Assembly: GCA_963730405.1 (NCBI GenBank)
Contig: CAVSRW010000011.1
Location: 186,001-250,000, forward strand
Origin: Gaiellasilicea sp963730405
Lineage (GTDB): Bacteria; Actinomycetota; Thermoleophilia; Gaiellales; Gaiellaceae
Direction of reading: 5' to 3'
DNA: 64,000 nt
The translations under genes were made by a program, and so were the position numbers. The notes below the pieces were generated by a model that was not told the origin of the DNA, did no database searches, and saw nothing but the letters and a program-made list of their open reading frames with translations. Shown here piece by piece: positions 8,468 through 16,323 of the stretch; position 1 is the first letter of the stretch; every line of letters begins with the position of its first letter.

Positions 8468-9742
8468 GCGGCCACCTTCATCGGCTCGGGGTAGTCGGGC
8501 GTCCCGAGCTCGGGGATGTACCGCCTCGCGTAGACGCCGTTAGGGTCGAAGCGCTCCGCCTGGCGCTGCGGGCTCAGCCTCCGGTTCGGGCGCGAGTCCG
8601 TGCCGGTGCCGGCGACCCACTGCCAGTTGCCCGTGTTGTTCGCGACGTCCCCGTCGACGAGGTGCTCGAAGAAGTGCTCGGCGCCGCGCCGCCAGTCGAT
8701 CCCGAGGTGCTTGGTCAGGAACGAGCCGGTGACGAGGCGGGCGCGGTTGTGCATGAAGCCCTCGTGCATCAGCTGCCGCATGCCCGCGTCGACGAGGGGG
8801 TAACCCGTGCGGCCCTCGCGCCACGCCGCGAAGCTCTCCTCGTCCTCGCGCCAGCCGCCCGCCCGCGGGCGCAGGTCCTCGTGCGCCGTCTCGGGCCGCG
8901 CGGCCAGCAGCTGATGGTTGAAGTCGCGCCAGCAGAGCTGGCGGACGAACGCCTCGGCTCCCTCGCGTTCGAGCGCGCGCTCGACGACCTCGCCGGCTGA
9001 GACGCAGCCGAAGTGGAGGTAGGGCGAGAGCCGGGACGTCGCGTCAGCCGCGAGGTCGTCCGCGAGCTCCGCGTACCGCTACGAGACCGTCGTCGAGCCA
9101 CTCCTCCAGCCGTCGCCTGCCGGCAGTCTCGCCGCCGGGCGGCAGCGCGGGAGCGGTCGGGCCGGGGCCGAGCTCGCCGGTGCGCGGCAGCGCGCCGGCC
9201 TCGACGCCGTCCGGCAGCACGACCCGCTCGGGAGCTGCGAGCACCGCGCGGCGCGGCTGCTCGCGCCAGCGCCGCCAGTAGGGCGTGAAGACGCGGTAGT
9301 GGTCGGCGCCCGCGGGAGCGAAATCGCCCGGCGGCACGACCGTGACGCCGGCGAAGACGTCGAGCTCGATCCGGGCGGAGGCGAGCGAGCGGCGCAGTCG
9401 CCGCTCGCGCTCCTGGGCGTAGGCGCTCACGTCCTCGCTGACGAAGACGGCCTCCGCGCCCGCCTCGACCGCGACCCGGTACGTCTCGGCGACCACGTTG
9501 CCGCGGCGGACGACGAGCGCGCCGCCGCGCCGGCGCAGCGAGTCGTCCAGGTCGCCGAGTGCGTCGACAAGGAAGGCGACGCGGTTCGGCGCCCCGAAGG
9601 CGGCGAGCACGGCATCGTCGAGTATGAAGACAGACACGACGCGCTCGGCGCGGTCGGCGGCCGCCGCGAGCGCCGGTTGGTCGTGGACGCGCAGATCGCG
9701 CGTGAAGAGGACGACGACGGTCCGGAGCCCGGGTTTGCCCAT
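8464..9742 (-). CDS. phr: Deoxyribodipyrimidine photolyase, one frameshift
   Basis: Light-driven repair of cyclobutane pyrimidine dimers. The N-terminal antenna-type Rossmann domain is clear (TVVVLFTRDLRVHDQPAL), as is the FAD-binding helical domain (LAADATSRLSPYLHFG, AFVRQLCWRDFNHQL, LVDAGMRQL, NWQWVAGTGTDSRPNRR). An indel near 9078 (after DDGLVA) separates the two parts. ATG 9742 is preferred because homology begins right after it. An upstream TTG at 9775 has no ribosome binding site. The restored protein is about 425 aa, normal for class I photolyases. Confidence 0.9.
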
Positions 9743-9792
9743 CTGTGGACAAAGGGTAGACAAGATTTCAGTCAATCCGAGGAGGAACGAGC

Positions 9793-10254
9793 ATGGCTCG
9801 TATCGAGGAGTCGATCGACGTGGAGGTCCCCGTCGAGGCGGCGTACAACCAGTGGACGCAGTTCGAGGAGTTCCCCACGTTCATGGAGGGGATCGAGCAG
9901 GTGAAGCAGGTCGACGACACGCACCTGCGCTGGGTCGCCGAGGTGGGCGGCAAGCGCGAGGAATGGGACGCTGAGATCACCGAGCAGCACCCGGACCACC
10001 GCGTCGCCTGGACGGCGAAGGGCGGCAAGGGGAATGCCGGCGTCGTCACCTTTCACCGCATCGACGACGCGCAGACGCGCGTGATGGTGCAGATGGACTG
10101 GGAGCCGGAGGGCGTCACGGAGCAGATCGGCGCCACGCTCGGGATGGACAGCCGGCGGGTGCAGGGGGACCTGCAGCGCTTCAAGGAGCTGATCGAGAAG
10201 CGCGGCACCGAGTCGGGTGCCTGGCGCGGCGAGGTCGAGAATCCGAGCGACTGA
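9793..10254 (+). CDS. SRPBCC family protein (cyclase/dehydrase-like)
   Basis: 153 aa with a strong GAGGAGG site 7 nt before ATG 9793. MARIEESIDVEVPVEAAYNQ, QFEEFPTFMEGIEQVKQ and LRWVAEVGGKREEWDAEI are characteristic of small cyclase/dehydrase-type START proteins common in actinobacteria. The C-terminal part (DLQRFKELIEKRG) is the long closing helix. Divergent from photolyase with only 50 bp between starts, so the promoters overlap. Confidence 0.8.
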   Translation: MARIEESIDVEVPVEAAYNQWTQFEEFPTFMEGIEQVKQVDDTHLRWVAEVGGKREEWDAEITEQHPDHRVAWTAKGGKGNAGVVTFHRIDDAQTRVMVQMDWEPEGVTEQIGATLGMDSRRVQGDLQRFKELIEKRGTESGAWRGEVENPSD

Positions 10255-10672
10255 GCGCGACCTGCGCGCAGCGCTCGCGGGCGCGACGGCGGCGGCCGCC
10301 TGGGCCGCCGCCGAGCCCGCACTCCAGCGGATCTTCGGCACGCCGTACTCGGACGTGCGTCTGCTGGGCGCGCCTCTCTCCAGACGGCGCTGGCGGCTGG
10401 CTGGCACCGCGATCCATCTCGCGAACGGCGCCGCGGCCGGGGTCGCCTTCCACCGCTTGGGACTGCGCGGGTGGAAGGCCGGCGTCGCCGCCGCCCAGCT
10501 CGAGAGCGCCGCGCTCTGGCCGGGGATGGCGGTGGTCGACCGCCTCCACCCCGACCGCCGTAGCGGCGCCTGGCCGCCGCTCCTCCTGAACCCGCGCGTG
10601 TTCGGCCAGGAAGTGGCCGCGCACGCGCTCTTCGGCGCCGTCCTCGGCGCTCTGGTTCGCGAGGAGCGGTGA
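10217..10672 (+). CDS. Hypothetical membrane protein
   Basis: 151 aa if read from the GTG at 10217, overlapping the previous gene by 38 nt; no better start is visible. Hydrophobic Ala-rich segments (RAALAGATAAAAWAAAEPAL, AIHLANGAAAGVAF, AGVAAAQLESAALW, AAHALFGAVLGALV) suggest three or four short membrane helices. Family not recognised. Probably co-transcribed with the SRPBCC gene and ended by the hairpin just after its stop. Confidence 0.6.
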   Translation: MPGAARSRIRATERDLRAALAGATAAAAWAAAEPALQRIFGTPYSDVRLLGAPLSRRRWRLAGTAIHLANGAAAGVAFHRLGLRGWKAGVAAAQLESAALWPGMAVVDRLHPDRRSGAWPPLLLNPRVFGQEVAAHALFGAVLGALVREER

Positions 10673-10673
10673 G

Positions 10674-10705
10674 CCGTCCGCGGCCGCCACAGCGGCCGCG
10701 GACGG
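10674..10705. terminator. Perfect 14-bp hairpin between convergent genes
   Basis: CCGTCCGCGGCCGC (10674-10687) and its exact complement (10692-10705) enclose the loop CACA, starting one base after the stop of the membrane protein gene and 14 bases before the stop of the convergent gene. It fits a bidirectional terminator. Confidence 0.7.
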
Positions 10706-10718
10706 AAGGGGCGCACCC

Positions 10719-11042
10719 CTAGCTGCACCAGTCGAAGAGCTCCGGATTCGTGAAGTGGAGCCTGATGACGGCGCCCAGCGGCAGGAACGACCCCGCGGGC
10801 AGGTTCGTATTGATTGCACCCTCGCTGCCGCCGGAGTCCGAGTCGATCGAGTCGTAGTCGATCTGCTGCCGCGCAGCGGCGGAGAGCAAGCCGTTCTCGA
10901 GCAGGAACCCGACGCCGGCCTGGACGCAGCGGGCGCCGGCGATCGCGTCGGAGCTCCGCGGCGACGAGGCGCCTGCGGTCGGGACGAGAGCGACGGCCGC
11001 GGTGGCTGCGATCGCGAGCGTCAGTGTGATCTTCCTCAGCAT
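10719..11042 (-). CDS. Secreted hypothetical protein
   Basis: 107 aa from ATG 11042, with GAGAAGGAG upstream. A clear signal peptide (ITLTLAIAATAAVALVPTAGAS) precedes a mature part with two Cys residues (GARCVQAGVGF and the C-terminal FDWCS), probably a disulfide. A Ser/Asp-rich middle (DYDSIDSDSGGSEG) resembles a flexible or metal-binding stretch. It lies 15 nt downstream of the fasciclin gene on the same strand, so the two are likely co-expressed. Family not recognised. Confidence 0.7.
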   Translation of the reverse strand: MLRKITLTLAIAATAAVALVPTAGASSPRSSDAIAGARCVQAGVGFLLENGLLSAAARQQIDYDSIDSDSGGSEGAINTNLPAGSFLPLGAVIRLHFTNPELFDWCS

Positions 11043-11056
11043 CGTGGTCTCCTTCT

Positions 11057-11590
11057 CTAGGCCGCGCTGGGCGGGACGAGGACGGTGTCGATCGCGTGGA
11101 TAACCCCGTTCGAGGCCTTCACGTCCGCGACGATCACGCGGGAGCTGCCGTTCAGGATCAGCTTCCCGGCCTTGATCGAGAGGGCGATCTTCTCGCCCTG
11201 AACGGTCTTGACCGATGCCCGCTGCTTGGCGGCCGTGATCGCAGCCGAGCTCGGGACGCGCTTCGCCAGCACGTGGTAGGTGAGCACCTGCTTCAGCAGC
11301 GCCGGATTCGTGGCGACGGCCGTGTAGGTGGCGGGCGCCTTCTGCTTCAGCTTCGCGAAGGCGGCGTTCGTCGGCGCGAACACGGTGTACGGGCCCTTCG
11401 CCGAGAGCGTCTTCACCAGGCCCGCCTGCTTCACGAGCGAGACGAGGGTGGTGAAGCGCTTGTCGCCGGCGGCGACGCCGACGACCGTTTTCGTGGTTGC
11501 CGTGCTCTGCGCCGGAGCCGCGGGCGCGGCCGAGGTGAGCAGGCCGGCGCCGATCAGCGCCGCGAGCAGTGGAGCGATACGTCTGTGCAC
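11057..11590 (-). CDS. Secreted fasciclin (FAS1) domain protein
   Basis: 177 aa. GTG 11590 is chosen because AGGAGG lies 6 nt upstream and the signal peptide (RIAPLLAALIGAGLLTSAAPAAPA) follows at once. One FAS1 domain fills the mature protein: FTTLVSLVKQAGLVKTL, GPYTVFAPTNAAFAKL, LLKQVLTYHVLAKRV, LNGSSRVIVADVKASNGVIHAIDTVLVP. FAS1 proteins are exported adhesion or sensing proteins. It is divergent from an ECF sigma/anti-sigma pair, as MPT70/MPT83 are associated with SigK/RskA in mycobacteria, so this gene is a likely target of that sigma factor. Confidence 0.9.
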   Translation of the reverse strand: MHRRIAPLLAALIGAGLLTSAAPAAPAQSTATTKTVVGVAAGDKRFTTLVSLVKQAGLVKTLSAKGPYTVFAPTNAAFAKLKQKAPATYTAVATNPALLKQVLTYHVLAKRVPSSAAITAAKQRASVKTVQGEKIALSIKAGKLILNGSSRVIVADVKASNGVIHAIDTVLVPPSAA

Positions 11591-11643
11591 GAATGTCCTC
11601 CTGTGCTGTAGAGTTCCGAACTTGGACAGAAGTTGTACGACAC

Positions 11644-12222
11644 ATGAACGGATCTGGATCACTGACCACTGACGACGCCCTCCTCCTGCGCCACGTCGCC
11701 GCCGGCGAGACCGACGCACTGCGCGCCCTGTACGACCGCTACGGGTCTGTGCTCTACGGGCTCGCGTACCGCACGCTGGGTGACCGGCAGCTGGCGGAGG
11801 ACTGCGTCCAGGAGGTGTTCGTCACCGCGTGGCGCAGCGCGGGGCGGTACGACCCGCGCCGCGCGAGCGTCACCACCTGGCTCTTCACGATCCTGCGCAA
11901 CAAGGCGGTCGACGCGCTCCGCCGGCGCTCCCGTCGCCCCGCCGATCCGCTGCCCGAGCACTGGTCGGCCGACGAGGCGCCCGACGCAGCCGAGGTCGTC
12001 GCGGCGAACGACCAGGGCGAGCGGGTCGCCTCCGCGCTCGCCGAGCTGCCGCCGAATCAGCTCGAGGCGGTCTCGCTGGCCTACTTCGAAGGGCTGACGC
12101 AGGCCGAGATCGCCGACCGGCTCGGTGTTCCGCTCGGGACGGTCAAGGGGCGGCTCAGGCTCGCCCTCGACCGCCTGCGCACGCTGGCTCCCGCATACGC
12201 CTTCGAGACGGAGACCGGATGA
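11644..12222 (+). CDS. RNA polymerase sigma factor, ECF type (SigK-like)
   Basis: 192 aa from ATG 11644. Region 2 is clear (ALYDRYGSVLYGLAYRTLGD, AEDCVQEVFVTAWRSAGRYD, SVTTWLFTILRNKAVDALRR), and region 4 shows the helix-turn-helix (LPPNQLEAVSLAYFEGLTQ, AEIADRLGVPLGTVKGRL). The stop overlaps the ATG of an RskA-like anti-sigma factor (ATGA), the usual translationally coupled pair. The neighbouring divergent fasciclin gene is its probable target. SigK-like assignment rests on this context plus general similarity. Confidence 0.9.
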   Translation: MNGSGSLTTDDALLLRHVAAGETDALRALYDRYGSVLYGLAYRTLGDRQLAEDCVQEVFVTAWRSAGRYDPRRASVTTWLFTILRNKAVDALRRRSRRPADPLPEHWSADEAPDAAEVVAANDQGERVASALAELPPNQLEAVSLAYFEGLTQAEIADRLGVPLGTVKGRLRLALDRLRTLAPAYAFETETG

Positions 12223-12880
12223 TCGGCGACGACGACCGCGACCTGATCGCCGGCGCCGCCCTCGGCGCGCTCGAGCCCGCAGACGCGAGTCGCCTCTCGG
12301 CGCTGGTCGAGCGGGCGGACGCGGCGGCGGAGCTCGAGCTGAGGCGCGCCACCGTCGCGGCGCTCGAGGCAGGACTGCCACGAGCGGCGCCCTCGGACGA
12401 CCTCTTCGCGCGGATCCTGGCCGAGATCGAGCCGGCCCCCGTCGTGCGGGTCGCGACGCGCGCGCTGGGCGCCGCGGGTCGCGGCGGGCCTCGCGGCCGC
12501 CGCCGCGGTCGTGCTCGGCCTCGTCGTCTTCACCGGCGGCCCGGCGGAGCCGGACGCCCGGGCCGCAGTCGCCGGCACGCCCGAGTACGCGCGACGTCAG
12601 CGGCACTGCGACGCTCGACGGGGGCGAGCTGCTGCTGGAGCTCGAGAACCTGCCCGCCCCTCCGAGCGAGCACCACTACGAGGTCTGGGTGCTCCGGACC
12701 GAGGCCGGCGGCGAGATGGAGGCCGTCGGCTCGTTCACCCCGGACAGCGACCAGGCTCGCCTCGAGCTGCCGCTGCCCGGGCCGGGCGACTACCAGGCTG
12801 TCGACGTGTCGGTCGAGCCCGACGGCGGGCCGCCCGAGCACTCCGGCGTCAGCCTCGCCGGCGGCAGCTTCGACGCGTAG
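12219..12880 (+). CDS. RskA-like membrane anti-sigma factor, two frameshifts
   Basis: ATG 12219 overlaps the sigma stop. The cytoplasmic part begins DRDLIAGAALGALEPADASR, the usual start of RskA-type anti-sigma domains. A single membrane helix follows (VAAGLAAAAAVVLGLVVF), then an extracytoplasmic RskA C-terminal domain (VSGTATLDGGELLLELENLP, HHYEVWVLRTEAGGEMEAVG, PGDYQAVDVSVEPDGG). The three parts lie in three frames, with breaks near 12475 and 12595. The restored protein of about 220 aa is of normal family length and order, so consensus errors are the simplest explanation. Confidence 0.8.
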
Positions 12881-12882
12881 GA

Positions 12883-13040
12883 AGGGGTTGGCGGAATGGT
12901 GCTCGTGGCCGGGCTGCGCTGCTCGTTCCGAGGCAAGGACGCAGGGAGCGTCGATAGTTTGCGCTATCGACGCGACTGAGGACGCCGCATCGGGGCGAGC
13001 AGCGCGGCTCGGCCACTCAGCCGCTATTTCGTCAATCCCT
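12883..13040 (+). ncRNA. Long imperfect hairpin element (candidate structured RNA)
   Basis: A 158-nt stretch folds on itself in three helices: 12883-12897 with 13026-13040 (15 pairs, 3 G-U), 12905-12931 with 12990-13016 (27 pairs, 4 G-U), and an apical 10-bp stem 12948-12957/12964-12973 with loop TTTGCG. In the two outer helices every non-Watson-Crick position but one near the inner end of the 27-mer region is G-U on the plus strand, whereas on the minus strand it would be A-C. It starts 2 nt after the anti-sigma stop and ends before the convergent kinase stop. It could be a 3' UTR structure, a bidirectional terminator or a MITE-like repeat. Confidence 0.5.
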
Positions 13041-13047
13041 CCTAGTC

Positions 13048-14370
13048 TCAGACGAGCGCTGCGACCAGCGTGGGGTCGACGCCGGGGGTATCGCGCGCCT
13101 CGGCCGTCCGCGGCAGCCAGACGACGAAGGTCGCTCCCTCGCCCAGCTCCGAGTAGACCTCGACCGAGCCGCGGTGCGCCTCGGCGATCTGGCGCACGAT
13201 CGCGAGCCCGAGGCCGCTGCCGCCGCCGGGCCGCGAGCGGCCGTCGTCGGCGCGCCAGAAGCGGTCGAAGATGGAGGCGCGGTGCTCGGGCGCGATGCCG
13301 GGGCCCTCGTCGGCGACGGCGAGCCACGCCCAGCCGTCGAGCTCGCCGTGCGAGAGGCGGACGCTCGAACCCTCCGGCGCGACGCGGACCGCGTTGTCGA
13401 GCAGGTTCGTGACCGCGCGCTTGAGCACGTCGCGGTCGCCCTGCACGATCCGGCCCGGGACGACCGACGTCTCGAGCTCGACCGCCCGCGCCGCCGCCGC
13501 CGCCGCGAACTCCTCCCGCGCGTCCTCGAGCAGCGCCGCGAGCGGCACCGGCTCGCGGCCCGAGGCGGGCGCGTCCAGGCGCGCGAGGGCGAGCAGGTCG
13601 TCGGTCAGCCGGGCCATCCGGTCGATCGCGCGCTTGATCACGGCGGCCGCCGTCGCGCGGCTCTCGTCGGTCGCCTCGGCGTCGGTGAGCGCGAGGTCGA
13701 GGTTCGCCTTGATGATCGCGAGCGGCGTCCGCAGCTCGTGCGAGGCGTCGGCGACGAACCGCCGCTGCGAGGCGAAGGCGAGGTCGAGCCGGGCGAGCAT
13801 CGAGTCGAACGTGTCGGCGAGCCGCTTCAGCTCGTCGTCCGGCCCGTCGAGCTCGATCCGCCGCGACAGCTCCCGCGCCTGGATCTCCCGCGCGACGCTC
13901 GTGATGTGCGCGATCGGGGCGAGCACCCTCCCGGCGATCACCCAGCCGACGAGCAGGCTGGCGACGAAGAGCGCGCCGAGCGCGGCGAGCGAGAACGTGC
14001 GGAGGTTGCGGAGGGTTCGCTCGTTCACCTGGTGCTCGAACGCCTGCGCGTCGACCAGCGTGCGCTCCTGCGTGCGGCTGCCGTCGTTGACGGGCACCTG
14101 CTCGACGAAGACGGTCTGCGAGACCGGCTCGTCGCGGAGGCTGAGCGACAGGCCGAGGTAGAGGCTCGCGACGAGCACCGCGGCGACGAAGAAGAGGACG
14201 CCCGAGTAGAGCAGCGTCAGCCGCACCCGGATCGAGCGCAGGAACGCCCTCACGTCCCTGGCCGCCTTCGGCTCCCGCCCGGCGGAGCCGGGCTCCGCCG
14301 AAGGCTGCCGTCGCTCGCGGCGCTCCAGCCGGCGGCCCGTACGTCCGTACTGTTCCACCGGCATCCGCAC
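13048..14370 (-). CDS. Two-component sensor histidine kinase
   Basis: Up to 440 aa from GTG 14370; GTG 14253 (before RAFLRSIRVRLTLLYSG) would give about 401 aa and skip an Arg/Pro-rich extension, so it may be the true start. Two membrane helices (LLYSGVLFFVAAVLVASLYL and SLAALGALFVASLLVGWVI) bracket a short sensor loop. HAMP follows, then HisKA (FVADASHELRTPLAI, phospho-acceptor His) and HATPase (N box NLLDNAVRV, G1 DEGPGI, G2 GSGLGLAI). Downstream of, and co-directional with, its response regulator. Confidence 0.9.
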   Translation of the reverse strand: MRMPVEQYGRTGRRLERRERRQPSAEPGSAGREPKAARDVRAFLRSIRVRLTLLYSGVLFFVAAVLVASLYLGLSLSLRDEPVSQTVFVEQVPVNDGSRTQERTLVDAQAFEHQVNERTLRNLRTFSLAALGALFVASLLVGWVIAGRVLAPIAHITSVAREIQARELSRRIELDGPDDELKRLADTFDSMLARLDLAFASQRRFVADASHELRTPLAIIKANLDLALTDAEATDESRATAAAVIKRAIDRMARLTDDLLALARLDAPASGREPVPLAALLEDAREEFAAAAAARAVELETSVVPGRIVQGDRDVLKRAVTNLLDNAVRVAPEGSSVRLSHGELDGWAWLAVADEGPGIAPEHRASIFDRFWRADDGRSRPGGGSGLGLAIVRQIAEAHRGSVEVYSELGEGATFVVWLPRTAEARDTPGVDPTLVAALV

Positions 14371-14401
14371 CGCGAGCGACGGCCCAGGAACGTGAGCGAG
14401 T

Positions 14402-15079
14402 TCACGCGTCCTCCCGGAGGCGGTATCCCGCGCCTTGAACCGTCTCGATCGGCGAGCCGGCGAGCTTGCGGCGCAGCGTCATCACGGTCACGCGCACGGT
14501 GCGGGTGAGCGGGTTCGCGTTTTCGTCCCAGACGTGCGTGAGCAGGTCGAACTCGGACAGGGCCTCGCCCGGCCGGGTCATGAAGTAGCGCAGGAGCGCG
14601 AACTCCTTCGGCGTCAGCGCGAGCGGCTCCCCCGCCTGCGTCGCCTCGTGGCGGGCAGGATCGAGCTCGAGCGAGCCGACCCGCAGCGGCGCCCGGCTGC
14701 CGTCGCCGTTCCGGCGCAGGAGCGCGCGCGCCCGCGCGGCCAGCTCGCCCAGCTCGAACGGCTTCACGAGGTAGTCGTCGGCGCCGTCGTCGAGCCCCGC
14801 GATCCGGTCGTCCAGGCCCGCCCGCGCGGTCAGCATCAGGATCCGCGGCTGCGGCTCCCCGTCGGCACGCGCTTCCGCGCGAATGGCACGGCACACCTCG
14901 CGGCCGCCGAGCTCGGGCAGGTTGAGGTCGAGGCAGATCAGGTCGTACGGGTAGACGCGGGCCTTGACGAGCGCCTCGTCGCCCGCGTGGGCGAGATCGA
15001 CCGCGTAACCCTCGCGGCGAAGCCCCGCGGCGATCGCGTCGGCCAGGTCCTGCTCGTCCTCCACGACAAGCACCCGCAT
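14402..15079 (-). CDS. OmpR/PhoB-family response regulator
   Basis: 225 aa from ATG 15079 (a TTG at 15085 is also in frame). The receiver domain has VVEDEQDL, phospho-acceptor Asp51 in CLDLNLPE and the conserved Lys in DDYLVKPF. The C-terminal winged helix has LTPKEFALLRYFMTRPGE, the recognition helix RTVRVTVMTLRRKL and ETVQGAGYRL. It pairs with the histidine kinase encoded next. Its promoter region holds an 11-bp direct repeat typical of OmpR-family sites, suggesting autoregulation. Confidence 0.92.
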   Translation of the reverse strand: MRVLVVEDEQDLADAIAAGLRREGYAVDLAHAGDEALVKARVYPYDLICLDLNLPELGGREVCRAIRAEARADGEPQPRILMLTARAGLDDRIAGLDDGADDYLVKPFELGELAARARALLRRNGDGSRAPLRVGSLELDPARHEATQAGEPLALTPKEFALLRYFMTRPGEALSEFDLLTHVWDENANPLTRTVRVTVMTLRRKLAGSPIETVQGAGYRLREDA

Positions 15080-15103
15080 CGTCAACCCATCGTACTCGGC
15101 GCT

Positions 15104-15120
15104 TTTATCCGCGCTTTATC
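15104..15120. promoter_or_regulatory. 11-bp-spaced direct repeat, candidate response-regulator site
   Basis: TTTATC occurs at 15104-15109 and 15115-15120, exactly 11 bp apart, within TTTATCCGCGC and TTTATCCCGCG. OmpR/PhoB-type regulators bind head-to-tail repeats with this spacing. The site lies 25 bp upstream of the response regulator ATG and 48 bp before the divergent moxR-type gene, so it could control both. Confidence 0.5.
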
Positions 15121-15121
15121 C

Positions 15122-15152
15122 CGCGGTTGGTTCACTGGCCGCACCAACCGCG
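15122..15152. promoter_or_regulatory. Inverted repeat upstream of the MoxR gene
   Basis: CGCGGTTGG (15122-15130) and its complement (15144-15152) are separated by 13 nt, directly before the ribosome binding site of the MoxR gene. It may be a second operator or a stem-loop in the mRNA leader. Confidence 0.35.
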
Positions 15153-15167
15153 AGCAAGGAGCGTGCC

Positions 15168-16172
15168 GTGAGCGAGACCACCGTGGCGGAGCAGCGCGAG
15201 CTGCTCGAACAGGCCCTCTTCGAGATCAAGCGGGTGATCGCCGGGCAGGACGGGATGCTCGAGCGCGTCCTCGTCTGCCTGCTCGCAGGCGGGCACCTCC
15301 TGATCGAAGGCGTGCCGGGCCTCGCCAAGACGCTGACGATCAAGACGACCGCCCAGGTGCTCGGCGGGAGCTTCCAGCGAATCCAGTTCACGCCCGACCT
15401 CGTCCCCTCCGACCTCGTCGGCACCCGCGTGTTCCGCCCCAGTTCGGGCGAGTTCGACACCGAGCTCGGCCCCGTCTTCTGCAACTTCCTCCTCGCGGAC
15501 GAGATCAATCGCGCGCCGGCGAAGGTGCAGTCCGCGCTGCTCGAGGTGATGCAGGAGCGCCAGGTCACGATCGGGCAGGAGACGCATCCTGTCCCGCACC
15601 CGTTCCTCGTGATGGCGACGCAGAACCCGATCGAGTCGGAGGGCACCTATCCGCTCCCGGAGGCGCAGGTCGACCGCTTCATGCTGAAGATCCTCGTCGG
15701 GTACCCGGAGCACGACGAGGAGCTGACGGTCGTGCAGCGCTCGCTCATCCCGCCGCCCGTGCTACGCCGCGTGCTCGAGCTGGAGCGGCTGCGCGAGCTG
15801 CAGGCGGCGGCGGCCGCCGTCTACGTCGATCCCGGCATCGTCAGCTACACCGTCCAGCTCGCGACCGCCACGCGCGAGCCGGCGACGTACGGGCTCGCGG
15901 AACTGGCCCCGTTCGTCTCATTCGGCGCGAGCCCTCGGGGACCGATCAGCCTCGTCCAGTCGGCGCGCGCGCTCGCCTTCCTCCGCGGCCGGGACTACGT
16001 CGTCGCCCAGGACATCGACTCGCTGGCGAAGGACGCACTCCGGCACCGGCTCGTGCTCAGCTACCAGGCGCTCGCCGAGCAGGTCGACGCCGACCGGATC
16101 CTCGACGCGGTGCTCGAGAAGGTGACCGCGCCCGAGCTGGACGTCGGCAGGCGGGAGACGACCGCGGCGTGA
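15168..16172 (+). CDS. MoxR family AAA+ ATPase
   Basis: 334 aa from GTG 15168 with AAGGAG 8 nt upstream. Walker A is GVPGLAKT (residues 48-55), Walker B LLADEINR (Asp111-Glu112), sensor 1 MATQNPIESEGTYPLPEAQ, and a C-terminal lid (FGASPRGPISLVQSARALAF) completes the MoxR layout. MoxR ATPases act as chaperones for VWA-domain partners, and DUF58 and VWA genes follow directly. First gene of the operon that runs to about 21 kb. Confidence 0.93.
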   Translation: MSETTVAEQRELLEQALFEIKRVIAGQDGMLERVLVCLLAGGHLLIEGVPGLAKTLTIKTTAQVLGGSFQRIQFTPDLVPSDLVGTRVFRPSSGEFDTELGPVFCNFLLADEINRAPAKVQSALLEVMQERQVTIGQETHPVPHPFLVMATQNPIESEGTYPLPEAQVDRFMLKILVGYPEHDEELTVVQRSLIPPPVLRRVLELERLRELQAAAAAVYVDPGIVSYTVQLATATREPATYGLAELAPFVSFGASPRGPISLVQSARALAFLRGRDYVVAQDIDSLAKDALRHRLVLSYQALAEQVDADRILDAVLEKVTAPELDVGRRETTAA

Positions 16173-16198
16173 CGCAGTCGGGCCGCCAGGAGGGGGTG

Positions 16199-16295
16199 CG
16201 GGGGAACCGGCGGGTTCCCCCGATCGAATGCGCCGATGCGCTGCAGCGGCGTCAGCGCGGAGGGGGTCCGCGGGGGAAGCCGGGCTTCCCCCGCG
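16199..16295. repeat. Dispersed paired-hairpin repeat, copy 2
   Basis: Two hairpins: CGGGGGAACC with its complement (16199-16222) and CGCGGGGGAAGCC with its complement (16269-16295, 1-nt loop). Each is preceded by AGGGGGT, as in the other copies. It fills most of the gap between the MoxR and DUF58 genes and may adjust their relative expression. Confidence 0.7.
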
Positions 16296-16323
16296 CGACT
16301 GAGCCGGAGGCGAAGGAGGCGGC

